A stretch of DNA of 64,000 bases from Nelumbo lutea (Eukaryota; Streptophyta; Magnoliopsida; Proteales; Nelumbonaceae): positions 43,990,222 to 44,054,221 of the forward strand of contig JAKGHH010000002.1 in NCBI GenBank assembly GCA_022828595.1, written 5' to 3'. The first letter of the stretch is position 1, and each line of letters starts with the position of its first letter. Of the stretch, positions 12,612 to 24,782 are shown one piece after another. The notes beneath the pieces were generated by a model. It worked only from the letters and a program-made list of their open reading frames with translations. It was not told where the DNA came from and made no database searches. The translations under genes were made by a program, and so were the position numbers.

Positions 12612-13185
12612 TTTTTATAAACTGCACGAGTAAATTAGTCCATGACCCTTTTATTGCTTCATGTTGCGTACTTTAGAAAGGACTTTTATCTATGTTCAAT
12701 TTTCATTTGTTCATCTTTAAGATTTCACATTATTCATGTATCTAAAAATGTGGGAAATCACATAACTACATGGGGCCAACTATTTTAGCTGCATAATTCC
12801 ATCACTTTTTTTGAAGAATCATAAATCCACCCGTATCTCATGAGATTTCCCTTTGGCCTCCATTAGACAAAGTTCATTGTCATTTTAACTTAAACCTTTC
12901 TAATCGATAGGTACTGACCCATCATATTCAGAGCCCCAATGTTCTATTTTAGGATACGCTCCTCCCACTAGTTTATGATGCCCTTATCATCCGATGAAGC
13001 AATACCACTAGTTGTCTTAGTGAAACGGATAACCCAATTTTATAATAAATCTTTGCCCACCAATTCAGCCCATTCTCATGCTAATGATGGAAGGCCTTTA
13101 GAGATATCATCTCATGATATTCCCTATCTCATATCACTTATATTATTCATGAGGGAACGAATATATCAGTCCATAGTGGCTCCCA
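12612..13185. other. Non-coding DNA upstream of the copia remnant
   Basis: Relative to the minus-strand element this is where the 5' untranslated region and LTR would lie. No TG..CA-bounded repeat or tRNA primer-binding site could be recognised. Confidence 0.3.
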
Positions 13186-13425
13186 CTGACTTTTATAAAA
13201 GCACTTTTACGTAAGTACTTTTATTAAAGCACTTTTATGGAAGAACTTTTATGAAATCACTTTTATAAAAGAACTTTTATGAAAAAACTTTTACGAAAGC
13301 AATTTTACAAAAGCAATTTTCAAAAGTGCTTTTATAATAGCACTTCTACGTAAGTACTTTTATAAAAGTACTTTTGTGAAAGCGCTTTTACGAAATCACT
13401 TTTATAAAAGCACTTGTGCAAAAGT
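13186..13425. repeat. Short palindromic tandem array (AAAGCACTTTTATAAAAG type), copy 1
   Basis: About a dozen imperfect head-to-tail units of roughly 16-20 bp built from AAGCACTTTTA and its complement TAAAAGTGCTT. Each unit is nearly self-complementary, so the block can fold into many alternative hairpins. A second block of the same type is at 63750-64000. Confidence 0.7.
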
Positions 13426-13514
13426 GTGCTTTCAGTGCCAAAAGGGTATAATTTTGTATTTTTCAAATTTTCTTCATTTTAATATATTTTTGTAATTTTT
13501 TATATGTTCTATTT

Positions 13515-13675
13515 TTTATAATGGATTGGATCCAATCCAGTCCATTTACATTTTAATGGATTGGATTGGGTTTGGTTTGTATTGGATTTGGGTTGGATTG
13601 TGTCTAGTCCATTTGTAAGTGGACTCACATAGGATTGGATCGGGTTGGACGAAATCTAATCCAATTGACACCTCT
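13515..13675. mobile_element. hAT-like MITE end rich in TTGGATTGGGTT
   Basis: Ends CCAATTGACACCTCTA, which on the minus strand reads TAGAGGTGTCAATTGG, the terminus type of small plant hAT elements. The left part is repeats of GGATTGGAT/ATCCAATCC. The left boundary is not certain. Confidence 0.4.
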
Positions 13676-14700
13676 AGATAGGTGCTCCATACCCAGAACC
13701 ATACCTAGTTTCGACCCAAATCACATGTGACAGCTTAACTAATCTCATTAGTAATGGGCCTTAGGCCCATTTTTCTTAAAGGCTCATGTCCCCAAGTGTT
13801 GCATTAGATCTTCTCAAATCGAACAGGGGTAATCTAAATCTAATCCGATTTATAATCAGATCCTATTATCCAATCTGATCCAATATGAAGATCCAAATAG
13901 GGGTGGTCTGAATTCGACCAAATAGGATCAAATCTCGGACCAAATGGGATCATAACTAATTGAGAGTTAGATTTAGTTATGAAGAATTGATAACAAATTT
14001 CAATCCATATTACCTACCTGCTTGACCCATCTAGTTTTTTTCGTAATCTTGGTTGGTAGAGTTTACTCCTTCAACGTATCTATTTATTGAAGAAATCCAA
14101 AAGAGTTCTACTTTAGTTTAACTACTTCTTTATATGTTTAACAAAGATATGGTAATACCATATAATCTAAATTAATGCAAGGAATTCTCTATTCTCTAGG
14201 ACAAATTGAAAGGAAAATAAAAATAAAAGAATGAAAGAACATATGGTCCTATTCATATACTTTATTCAAATTCGTTTTGTTAATTATGTCATATGTTTGA
14301 ATCTCTCTCTCCAACACTGAAAAAATTGCCACACACATATTGTGCAACTGCCAATCTGCCATTTATATTTCAAGTTCACTTACTTTCAGCTGCCTTTTCT
14401 TTTTTGTAGTTATTTGAATCTATTGTTTATTCTATATTTTAATTATAACTCCACTAACATCTATAACAGATATTTTATTTGATTGTTCTATATTTACTTT
14501 CTAGTAGTTACTTGTGACTACTTTTATATTTTGTTGAATTATTAACCCTGCAGCCTTTGTGATTATTTTGCTTGTGTTTAACGTTGCGATTTATCATTTG
14601 GGGGGTGGGGGGTTCTTTTTTTGGATTTTGAGAGAGGGAAAATTGGTTAATGGGATTTTGGTTCTCATTGTCTAGGAATCCCATATTCATTTTTCTGATT
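13676..14700. other. Non-coding stretch, nothing recognised
   Basis: No coding signal. Scattered ATCCAATC and GATCCAAAT motifs near 13840-13960 may be more hAT-MITE debris. The remainder is ordinary AT-rich DNA. Confidence 0.3.
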
Positions 14701-14704
14701 AATG

Positions 14705-14976
14705 TGAGGAGTAGGGAAAGTTTATTTTCTTAGGTATTTCCTACATGGATAAATAACTTTCCTACTCGGGACAAAAGTTGCTAACACTTGAATGAGACAA
14801 AAATGCCCCTTTTAATAATGGATTTTTATGATTAAAATCGTCATTACCTTATTTAATTGGGAAATAAAAGAACATAGATAAATGCACTTATCTGGGTAAG
14901 TGTTTTAGTAGGAAAAATTTACCCAAATAATTGTATTTACTCGGATAAATAACTTACCAAAGCAAATGGGCCTTAA
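14705..14976. mobile_element. MITE with TTACTCGGATAAATAACTTACC ends
   Basis: Right end CTCGGATAAATAACTTACCA followed by AAATGGGCCTTA. The interior has inverted copies of AGGTATTTCC and GATAAATAACTT. A related element is at about 47965-48286. The left end is degraded. Confidence 0.4.
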
Positions 14977-16440
14977 CGATAAATTGATCATATTGATCAA
15001 CCGCTTTATTAATTATTGAATAATCTGATTAAGCATATATTCTATTGCATATTCATCTTGAATATTCAAAAATGCTCAACTTCAGATTTAACGGAAGATC
15101 TAAGTTTGAATTAGTAATCAATTTCCACCCCTCTTGAGTAAGGCCATTCATCCCAACACACATTTTCACATACTAACATGAAAGTTGGGCCACTAAGCGC
15201 AAATGGCTGCCATAGTGACTAAGAGAATTGTATCTACTGATGAAGTCTGGACAAAACCCGTAAATAGGAAAGCAAGAACACACATTTTGTACAACACGTG
15301 TGCCCTGCAAAATCTTCCCGCACACTCTGCAATCCAACACGTGTCCCCATCATATCAGTTTAGGGATTTAAGTTTAATCACCTTTTCATGCACTTATGGG
15401 CGTTCCCCTTTGCCTAAAGTTGTAAAGTGGGCCGTGCAAAGGCAGGCCGTGCTGTGCTGTCCTCCAAGCCATGACATCCTCCCCTGTGCAAGTTTTGGGG
15501 GTCGGCTCGGCACGGCCCATGACCTAGGCCAGGTGGGCCCGTGTCGTGCTGTGCCAGTACGCAGGCTTGGGCCGGGCTACAAGTCGTGCCATGGGTTGGG
15601 ACCGTGCCAGGTTGGGCCACAAGGCGGATGGACCTTGGGCATGAGTCAAACTGGGTTGCACTATTTTTTTTTTTTCATTTTTTTTTTGAAAATTTTGATT
15701 TCTTTTCTAAACAAAATTATAAAACTAAAATATTTAACTTTCCTATGAAGTTTGGGAATTAAGAACTATTTAAAAAATTAAGAAATGAGAAATCTAAGTT
15801 ATTTAATACATAAATGAAAAAAAAATACTTAACCAAATTGAAATAAGAATGATGGAATAACAAATTGGAAGCAAAATAGGAATTTTATTTCATTTAAATT
15901 TGAATGATACGAATTAGTGAATTACAAATACAATGATTGGATCATTGCATACTTGGGTGAATGAAATATAAAAATAGAATAAATTAATAAAATATAAAAA
16001 ATATAATATGGTTACAAATTGAAAATACAAAATTACATTGTTAAAAAATTAAAAAATTATATCAAATAAATTAAATAAAATTTAAAAAATTATGATAATT
16101 TGAAAAAATGAAAAATTCTACAAGTAGTCAAATTCATGAATCATCATTCATGACTTTCATCATCTGCTTCGGGTGAAATGTCCAGTGTTGTATCATGCCC
16201 TCCCTTGTCTTGTAATCTATCTTCTGCGTCTAGCCAATCCTTGAAGCATATGCACATCTCTATGCTCTCATCATTCATGCAGATTCTTTTGTCATCCAGC
16301 ACCCTAGTACCTATACTAAAACAATACTTTGATGGAACTGTAGATACTGGAGGGAACCGAATAATTTTTTGAGTGTTCACTCCACCAGGCTAAAATATCA
16401 AAATTATTTGATACTTCACCAAAATTAGAAAAAAAAAATT

Positions 16441-16985
16441 GCTTGCAAATAAAAATTAAGTTCAGTAAATGAATTTGTTGTAGAGCTAACAAATTTCTGC
16501 CTTCTACTTATTAAATAAATAAGTTTTTCTCTTCTACTACTAGGCTCAAGGTCAAAAGTAGAAGAAGAAGAAGATGAATAAGCTGTAGAAGAAGAAAAAT
16601 TTTTCCTACAACTTCAGATTCATAAAAATTATACATTTCAAATAATAAATTATTAATTTCTTCTTTTTTATTTCCTATATCAATATTCATATTTTCATAA
16701 TATGTTTAAAATTAAATTGCTTGCAAATAAAAATTAAGTCCAGTAAATGAATTTGTCGTAGAGCTAACAAATTTCCGCATTCTACTTATTAAATAAAAAA
16801 GTTTTTCTCTTCTACTACTAGGCTCAAGGTCAAAAGTAGAAGAAGAAGATGAATAAGTTGTAGAAGAAGAAAAAGTTTTCCTACAACTTCAGATTCATAC
16901 AAATTATACATTTCAAATAATAAGTTATTAATTTCTTCTTTTTTATTTCCTATATCAATATTCATATTTTCATAATATGTTTCAA
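16441..16985. repeat. 278-bp tandem duplication inside the hAT element
   Basis: The block beginning GCTTGCAAATAAAAATTAAG at 16441 repeats at 16719 and continues near-identically to about 16985, with small differences (an AGA codon-repeat length change, TTCTGC against TTCCGC). It duplicates part of the 3' transposase region, so it arose after insertion or in an already defective element. Confidence 0.8.
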
Positions 16986-17251
16986 ATAAAATATTTAAAC
17001 CATCTTTCCTAATCCTATGGTCTAATATTGTAGCTAAACAATAAAGGGGAGAAATGCTCTCCCAATATTTTTTAAACTTATTTTCCATAATTTCAATAAT
17101 ACATTGAAATTGTGGATTATTTCTATATTTAGCAAAACAATCACTAATTACCATTAATTGATATGGTAAATTGCAACTAGTTGTATAATAAATTCTAGAT
17201 AATTCATTTGTAGCATTATAAAAATGTTTTAAAAAAAAACTCTTATACAAA

Positions 17252-17987
17252 GGGTTTTCCCAACCGACCCGACCTGGTCGGGTTACCTAAGATGGAAACC
17301 AAAACTGACCCATTGATAGGCAAAACCGGCCTGGTCGTCTTGAGTCGGGTTGGGTCGGTTTCGATCGGTTTCGATTTTGCTCCTATAGTCAAACCTTATT
17401 TCTGAAACTTGTCTCACCTTTGGTCTAATGTCAACCTTACTAACCCCTATTCCACTCAAAAAGCTTTTGTATTCAATAAGACAAAAGACAAAATTGTTTT
17501 ATAGAAGACAAAAGTTATCAATATTCAATATTCAATAAGACAAAAGTTAGAAGACAAAAGACAAACGTTATCAATTTTCAATAAGACAATAAAATAGAAA
17601 GTCAATTTGTTTTATAGAAAGAAGGCTGAAACATTTATATTTAAAGAAGCTTTCTAAATTCTAATCTAGGTAAAAGAGGACACCTAATTCTAATTGTAAT
17701 TTCCTAATGGGTTGTCTATTTGGTGTAAAAGACTATAGAAACTAGGATAGAAATAATTTAGTTAAGTAGGAGCTAGAAGATAGGGTTGTTCTAGTTCTAG
17801 TAGAAGACTAGTTTGGTTCGGTTCGGTTTCAGTTTTTACACAAGAAAACCAAAACCGATCCGATATTTCGGTTTATAAATTTGCCCAACCCGAAACCGAC
17901 TGGTGTTAATGAAAACCCGACCGACTCGGGTTGGGTCGGTCCGGGTTGGTCGGTTTGATCGGGTTGGGCCTTCTTATGAATAGCCCT
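17252..17987. mobile_element. Nested hAT-type MITE inside the transposase remnant
   Basis: Ends GGGTTTTCCCAACCG (left) and, on the minus strand, AGGGCTATTCATAAGAAGGC (right). Subterminal regions are dense in CCGACCCGACC and GGTCGGTTTCG. Flanks TATACAAA (17244-17251) and AATACAAA (17988-17995) agree at 7 of 8 positions. Removing it rejoins the transposase reading before LYKSFFLKHF, which supports a real later insertion. Confidence 0.7.
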
Positions 17988-19424
17988 AATACAAATTGCA
18001 ATTTTCTAGTCTTCCTCAAATATCATATCATTAGGCATTTTTGAATTATAAAAATCAGAAAGAATTTGTTTATGAGATATACAACTTTCTAACATAGCGT
18101 AGGTAGAATTTCACCTATGCTTTACATCTAATATAAAATGTTTATATTTCAAACCATAATTTTGGCATAAATATTTAAATTCTTGTTTTTTTGCCCCTAA
18201 ACTTTTCATATATATAATACGATTTCTAATTTCTAAAATATGAGTAGAAATAATATTCAAGGCATCTTGAATACATAAATTTAAGATGTGATATGCACAT
18301 CTAATGTGAAATAATTTACCATTTAAGCATGGTTTTAATTGAGATTTTAAAGTATTTATTGCATAATCATTTTCTATTCCATAAGCATGCAAAGTATTTA
18401 AAATACTTGTGGTAATAGCTAGGCCACTATGTGGTCATTCGAGCCTAGTAAAACTTAAAAGTTTTTTATTCAAAAGCCATTTTTTATCAATGAAATGGAC
18501 GTAACACAAATATAACTAATATTAAATTTGGATTTCCAAACATCCGAAGTAATTGCAACTTTAGAATTAAGATTTGTTGACAAGGAAATTAAATTTTGTT
18601 TATATGAATAAAATTTTTTTAAAGTATAAGTTCTTATAGTATTCCTAGAAACTTTTTTATATTGTGGGTTTACAGAACTACGCAACCATTTTTCTAACTT
18701 TGGATTTTCAGCTAATATAAATGGTTGTTCTGCATGTACAATATACTTGGCAAGTTCTTGTCTCATTTTTTCTTGTAAGTATCTAAAAGTACCAAAACTA
18801 GTCCCTCTCCCAATTTGTGTTTATGTTGTTTCTCTCCCTTCATCTTTCTCTTGCTCATGTGTAAACAAATATATGCTCAAATGACCCGTACCACCCTTGC
18901 TATGATAATTAAAGTCTTTCCTACATTTTTGGCAAATGGCCATTTTCCACTTCCCCTCAATATCTTCTACTTTGAAAACTTTCCAAACTGGGCTACTTAA
19001 CTTAGAAGCCCTCCTTTTCCCCTATTATCACTACTACCGGAGGTGAAAGTTCCACTTCCATCGACATCAATCGCATCAGTGCTAACACTATCGTGATGTG
19101 ATTGAATGCCATCCATGGTGAACATGTTGGGGAATCGGTTTTGAGAAGAACCAACATTTTTTTTTTAATTCTAAAAAGATAAAAATTAATCTAATTCGAC
19201 TTACCCGGATTGCTGGTTCAAAATCCCAACTTGATTTCAACGGTTGAAGCCTTTCAACGTCTAAGCCTCTTGAATTGAGATACTTGAGCTGGTTGAGCAA
19301 GCATTTTTCTTGTTGAAAGTCGAAACTTCAATAAAGTTGAGACTTGAGAATTGGAGAATGCAGAATCAGAAAATCAGCTAATCATAATTTCTCATATTGT
19401 AGATAATTGAGAATGTATGAGTAT

Positions 19425-19426
<2 letters not shown>

Positions 19427-19472
<46 letters not shown>
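19427..19472 (+). repeat. GT/GA microsatellite
   Basis: A run of GT followed by a run of GA, in the subterminal region of the hAT element upstream of the transposase start. Confidence 0.9.
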
Positions 19473-20240
19473 AAGAATAGATTAAGAGAATTGTTGAATT
19501 AGTGTGATGAGAATGGTGGAGGATAAAGCCATTTATAGGAATTGAACGTGATTCAATTACCCAATAAACTATCTGTTATTTAGTTGTTGGGAGGGGTATT
19601 TTTGGTCATTGTAAAGCTACTTACCCAAAATGCCCCCCTAAAATAGTTGTTATATAGCTGTTGGGGGGCACTTATGTCATTTTTTCAACCCCCATAAGTA
19701 AAATACAGACATACCCTCCTAATATGGTTGTTTATAGCTATTAGGGGGTATTTCTGTAAACCACCCCAAAAGCTGAAACTAGCCATTGGGCCCCTTTGGG
19801 AAGGGGGCCCAACTGCTATATTCCCGAGCAGGTTGAGCGCAGCCCACTATGGGCTTAGCGGGTCATGCTTTGTGCCATGTCACGGGCAGCATGACACGTG
19901 TTGTCGTGCCGGTCCATGGGCCTTGAACCCTTGGCCCAGCACAGCACGAACTTCCGTGATGGACCTAGCACAGCTTGTGGGTCTTCATGCTATGTCGACC
20001 CAATTTACACCTCTACCTTTCCCTATAAATAGAGATACTTCATTTCAGTTAGTGAAGAAGAGTTGTCAAGTGTAAGCGAATTTGTCCAATTTTCCTGAGT
20101 TAAAATTGATCAATTTTGATATTATCCTATATTGTAACCCAACTCAAACCTGGCCCTTTTTCATCATTACTCTTACTAACCTCAACATGACACCTTGCAA
20201 GCCAAAGCCACCAAAATTCACACCCCCTCCCATTAAAAAG

Positions 20241-20390
20241 GGACGGGATCAAGTAGGTACAACATAGGAATTACTGACAACCGTTAAAAGTTAACTTTAA
20301 TCTTTTTCAATGGTAGGTTGAGGGTGTGGAAATAAATTGAAAGTACCCATTTAAGGTGATTACAATGGCGTTCCTACCTGATTCAGACTC
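20241..20390. mobile_element. MITE related to the one in the reductase intron
   Basis: Left end GACGGGATCAAGTAGGTAC; the right end on the minus strand reads GAGTCTGAATCAGGTAGGAA. The shared interior TAGGTTGAGGGTGT matches 23396-23584. No target duplication was seen for this copy. Confidence 0.5.
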
Positions 20391-20525
20391 TCAAATTTCT
20401 TTTACCTATATACAAACTATATGTAGGGATCTGCTATAATATATAATATAATATATATATATTAATAAAATAAATATTTTTTTTTAATTTTATTATACTG
20501 ATTTATTTAATTATTGTATATATAA

Positions 20526-20777
20526 CATGGTCTTTAAAACCGAAACGGTCAAGGGTCCGGTTATTGGTTCGAATAGTCGGACCATTAGAACCAAATGCTT
20601 GGCCCATTCTAACAAAAAAATAAAAATGGTCAAAACCGTTCAAACGGTTAACCGCCTAGTTCAGCGGTTTGCTGATCAAAATCAACGATTTTGGGGGAAA
20701 TCCGGTTTATGGGGAAAACGAAACCAGTCACCTGACCGGTTCCTGGTTTTTCTGGTCCGGTCCAATTTTGAACCATG
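20526..20777. mobile_element. 252-bp hAT-type MITE with exact 8-bp target duplication
   Basis: Ends CATGGTCTTTAAAACCG and ACCGG..AATTTTGAACCATG, with CCGGTT/AACCGG repeats inside. Flanks ATATATAA (20518-20525) and ATATATAA (20778-20785) are identical, although the site is AT-rich. Confidence 0.7.
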
Positions 20778-20859
20778 ATATATAAACAATTGTATACACA
20801 AAATTCATATAAAAATAAAATTTTAAGTTTTATGTCATTTTTTTTAATAAACAACTTTG

Positions 20860-21066
20860 GCCCGATGCATGGCCCGACCTAGCCCACAGACCAACCCGGC
20901 CCATGGCACAGCATGGACCCCCACGAGCTTGGGCTGTGAACCGTGCCAGGCCAACCCCTAAATTTTTCACCGAGGAGAGTGGCACGGTCCAGCCCACACT
21001 ATGCATGGGCCTCCCATGGGCCGTGTCATACCAGACCGGCCCGGTCCGGCCCACTTTACACCTCTA
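20860..21066. mobile_element. GC-rich hAT end fragment
   Basis: Right terminus CCCACTTTACACCTCTA is identical in type to the 4.6-kb hAT element, preceded by CATGGCCCGACC and GGCACGGTCC subterminal motifs. No left terminus was found, so it is a truncated or deleted derivative. Confidence 0.55.
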
Positions 21067-22400
21067 GAATGAAGAACAATGATTCCTAGTTGTTTGTTTG
21101 CAACGTGTCTTTTCTTCAAAAAAAAAATTATTGAATGGAGTGATTCTCTGGATTTTACGGGGCAAAAATGACATTTTTATTAATTTGCTAAAACGGAACC
21201 ATCATTTTCCACTTCTGTCTGACAAAAAGATTGAGTTGCAATTAATATATGGGTTGTTTTAATAGAATGCACACTATAACATTATTGTCTATATAAAAGG
21301 GTAAAATAACTCTTTTTTAAATAGGACCAAGACATCTCTTGTTAAGTGATGTCATCAAACAAGCACCTCCCTTCCATTATCAAACCATCAAGATCCATTT
21401 GAACATGTTATCATGTGCTGATAATGTTTTTAGGAAAACTCGATTTTGCCCCTTACCCAAAACCAAACCCCAATATAATCCGGCAGTCGTAGCACTAATC
21501 ATCCCATCTGACCATCGCCCGTTCTCATTCAATTTTCCCATGGTTTATTGAATTTTCCTTTCTCATCTCTCATGTGTGTGCTTGAATGAAAAATACAGGA
21601 AAAGGAGAATTACACTCTGGAATTGCAACATTGTGGCATCGATTGATGAAATTCCCACCTGATTCTTTACGTTTTACCTAATTATACATTGTCTTTTTAC
21701 ATGATTGTAATTTCTCTTGTTTCACTACTATTTAACATAAATCTATTCTTAATTTAGGCAAGACCCAAGAATATCCCCCCAAGAGTGATAGTATGGAGGA
21801 AAAACAACTCTTAACAGCTTCCACTAGGAGATTTGTTAAGTATGGCTTCGGAAGAAAGAGTGATCATGCTCCAAACAACAGAAGAGAGTAATCCCAAGCA
21901 GTGCCAACCCACTTAATAACCTATTAGTTCTCTAAAAATGGTTTGCAAGGATTTACTACTCTCTAGTTATAAAAATTTGATGGCTTCTCATTGGATGACC
22001 TACCTAAAGCATTGAAGCCTTGAGGCTGAAAATTCAAGACTGAAGTATTGTCTGTTATTTCTTAAAACTCAGTTCCTTTTTCAGGTGAGCTGCCTTCACA
22101 ATGACAATATCAGAGAACTTGAGAGGAACCATAGACTTTCTTGCTTCAATGTAAATCACCCCATCTCGTTTTATTTTAGTATGTTACAGTTTAGTGCCTT
22201 TATTTGAAAATTAAAAAAAAATGAAAAATAAAAAATAAAAACGTCTTTTACTCGATATAAATTGTATGAACAAAATCCTCTGAGGAGAAGAAAAGAAAAG
22301 AATCAGATAATCGACCACTACCACGACTACAACAACAACAACTGAAAACAAGGCTTTCCTCTAACGACGGCAATGAAGGTAGCATGGGCGACTTGGCCAC
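21067..22400. other. Intergenic DNA downstream of the reductase gene
   Basis: Contains short plus-strand open blocks (around 21599-21660, 21758-21890 and 22085-22150, the last following an AG and preceding a GT) that could be eroded exons. I recognise no family in them. The minus-strand 3' UTR and polyadenylation region of the reductase should lie at the right edge. Confidence 0.3.
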
Positions 22401-22504
22401 CTTCATTTATCGTAAGCTTCTGTTCAAATGCAGCGGATTGGCCTCCACAAATAAAACTCGGGCATCCTTTTTTTTTATCCTGCTAGAGCCGATCTGAAGA
22501 TAAA

Positions 22505-24741
22505 TCACCACACATCACGGAGATACCTGCCTTCCATTTGTAGATTCTTGATCATGCTCTCCGCCTGGGAGCTGTCCAGAGATCCCTGAGAACACATCGA
22601 AATTCCCAGAACAACCGATTAATATTTGAAAGGTAGGTGATAGAGAGTAGCTAAGCTACAGCTTAGGTGGGATGAATTGATATCCTAGAGAACTTTCAGG
22701 TGCAACAACAAACAAATAAATGCTTCAGATCCAACTGGTTGGTTGGTAGGCTATTTAACCTAATCAACATGAGGCTAATTAACCTTCACGTGAGAAAGAC
22801 TGGTTGGTTGGTAGGCTTTTGCCCTTGCGTGTCTACATAAATGGCTCAGTGCTTACCCACGTAGAGGGTGTAGTATCCATACGTGTAATAATCAAACATC
22901 AGATTCCCTTTCTGGAACATACCTGTTCTTGGACAATGGCGTGGAGTGTGCGGTGGACATCCCTAGCCATGCCTTTGGCATCACCACAGACATAGATATA
23001 ACCACCCTTCGAGATTATATTCCAGACATTTGAGGCCTAGAGAAGAAACAAGTATTGGTTAGCACCATCTCAAGTGTGGAAAGAGAAATATCAGCAGGAT
23101 TATCCAGAAAAAGTTGAAAACCCAAACACATTTCCAGCCACATTGACCGGGCATATCTACACTATACAGTCTATCCGATTCTATATGTGCAATTGTTAAT
23201 TAACTCAATCTGGAGGGATTTGTAAAATTTTCCAATCCATCTAACAAGTGATAAGGTGAGATTTCTTAGACATGGAGCCAGGGGTTGTGGGGTCAAGTGC
23301 TACAGGAGATGATGGAAAAGAAACCCTTTTGGGCCTCTGTAAGATGAGAAAAGATGGCATCACACTATCATGAAGGTCATCTAGAGTACATATTCTGAGT
23401 CTGGATCTAGTAGGCACACCCTTGTAAGCACACTAAGTGAACACTCAATAAATATTTTAACCGGTGTCTTAGAAATTTTCTTTTAATCGTTTCAAGGGTA
23501 GGCTGAGGGTATTTATGTGATTGGAATCAGAAAATTTTCCGACTGCTTAGTGTTCTCATGGTGTGTGCCTACCTGATCCCGACTTACATATTCCACCTTA
23601 CTATCCCAATTTGAATTAAGAGTAAGAAGTGAAAACACATAGACTCATACCTTCTCCATCATTTTATGCTGCACATATTCTTTGGTTGGTCCTTCTCGTG
23701 AGAAAGCAACAAGAAGCTCAGACAGAACACCAGAATTAACATAGCCATTCAATTCATCTTCATAGATGTAATCCTGCAGTAACAGCTTGGATCAAAATTT
23801 TGCCATTGAATTGTCTTCCAGGCAACCATAATAGATATCCTCTGAAAACATGCAATACCATTTTACGGTTTCTGCATCCAAAAAAGAGGATTGCAGTTCC
23901 TAGTTCTGCTCCAGCTTCCATCAGAGCAGCCCTTTCCTGAATTATTGAACTCGTTTAGTTGACTCAACTTTATCAGAGTATAATGGTAAATAACTGAAAC
24001 CAAATGGCCAACAAAGACCTGCAGAAATCCCCTGAAAGGAGCCAGCCCTGTGCCAGGACCAATCATGATAATTGGCAAGGAATTATCTATTGGCAGTTTA
24101 AAGTTAGATTGCCTCACAAAAATGTGTGCCCAACTGCAATTGTGGTTTTCATTAAAAGGCACTGCATTCTGCAAGAAAGTGAACTCTAATTAGTTAAAGC
24201 ATACTAGGCATTGTTCGACAAGGGTAAATCACAAACCAGTGAAAAACCTAACAAAAATAACCCACACATTCCTAGCACTTTTAAAGATAAAACTAATAAA
24301 AATGATGTTTACAGTGTACCTTGATCCAAGTTGAGCACACTCCTTTGTGAATCCTTCCTGCTGGTGTTTTTTCATACACTAGTGCACATGTGACATGAAT
24401 TCTAGATGGTGCCACCCTGTAAGAAACAAAATTCACAGGCAAGAGCTCAAAAAATGATGAAGCAATAAAGAAAAGCACACACAAGGGAGAAGCTCCCCTT
24501 CAGGCTTCCAAGGAGGACAATTAAAAATTTTAAACACATTTAAGCATATAAAACCCTCAATCTCCTTTTTTTCCAATTGCATTACTTCAAATAGCTAATG
24601 CAATGTAAAACATTTTGCATTCATGATTCTACGAACCGCCTTTGTACCAAGCCCCTTGAAGCAAGCCAAAAAAGTCCATGTTAGGGTCTTAAATTCTTAA
24701 TCCCTACACACACAATATATATATGTATGTATATATAAATA

Positions 24742-24782
<41 letters not shown>

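Larger units (their letters stand above)
16141..19125 (-). pseudogene. hAT transposase (zf-BED / RICESLEEPER-like), decayed
   Basis: It reads from MFTMDGIQSHHDS (19125; a second Met at 19116) into a BED zinc finger near 18870-19010 (SPVWKVF, CQKCRKDF, GTGHL). It continues through HAEQPFILAENP and VSRNTIRTYTLKKFY (18600-18730), then HIRCAYHILNLCIQDAL (18250-18330), then LKHFYNATNELSRIYYTT and MENKFKKYWESISPLYCLAT (17020-17230). It ends in the hAT dimerisation region PPVSTVPSKYCFSIGTRVLD (16280-16350). In-frame stops occur after GRETT (about 18835) and at CGA-to-TGA in the PHSG motif (about 18440). The frame is also broken by the nested element and by a tandem duplication. BED, Ribonuclease-H-like core and dimer region were therefore once complete; the remnant is inactive. 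Confidence 0.85.
15415..20015 (-). mobile_element. 4.6-kb hAT transposon, decayed but with both ends
   Basis: Terminal inverted repeats TAAAGTTGTAAA (left) and TTTACACCTCTA (right; TAGAGGTGTAAA on the minus strand), followed at both ends by GC-rich subterminal sequence with GGCCGTGC and CAGCACGG motifs. The 8-bp flanks CCTTTGCC (15407-15414) and CCTTTCCC (20016-20023) match at 7 of 8 positions, the target-site length of hAT elements. Inside are a minus-strand transposase remnant, a 278-bp tandem duplication, a nested element at 17252-17987, a GT/GA microsatellite and three repeats of TATAGCTGTTGGGGGG type near 19575-19765. It cannot now be autonomous. GC-rich relatives lie at 20860-21066, 39345-41010 and 51810-51970. 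Confidence 0.85.

Noticed and set aside
15203..15748. 181-codon open frame
   Set aside because: It crosses the hAT left terminus and reads through its GC-rich subterminal repeats. The composition is a repeat artefact, not a gene.
19728..20075. 115-codon open frame
   Set aside because: It lies across the right end and target site of the hAT element; no protein family resemblance.
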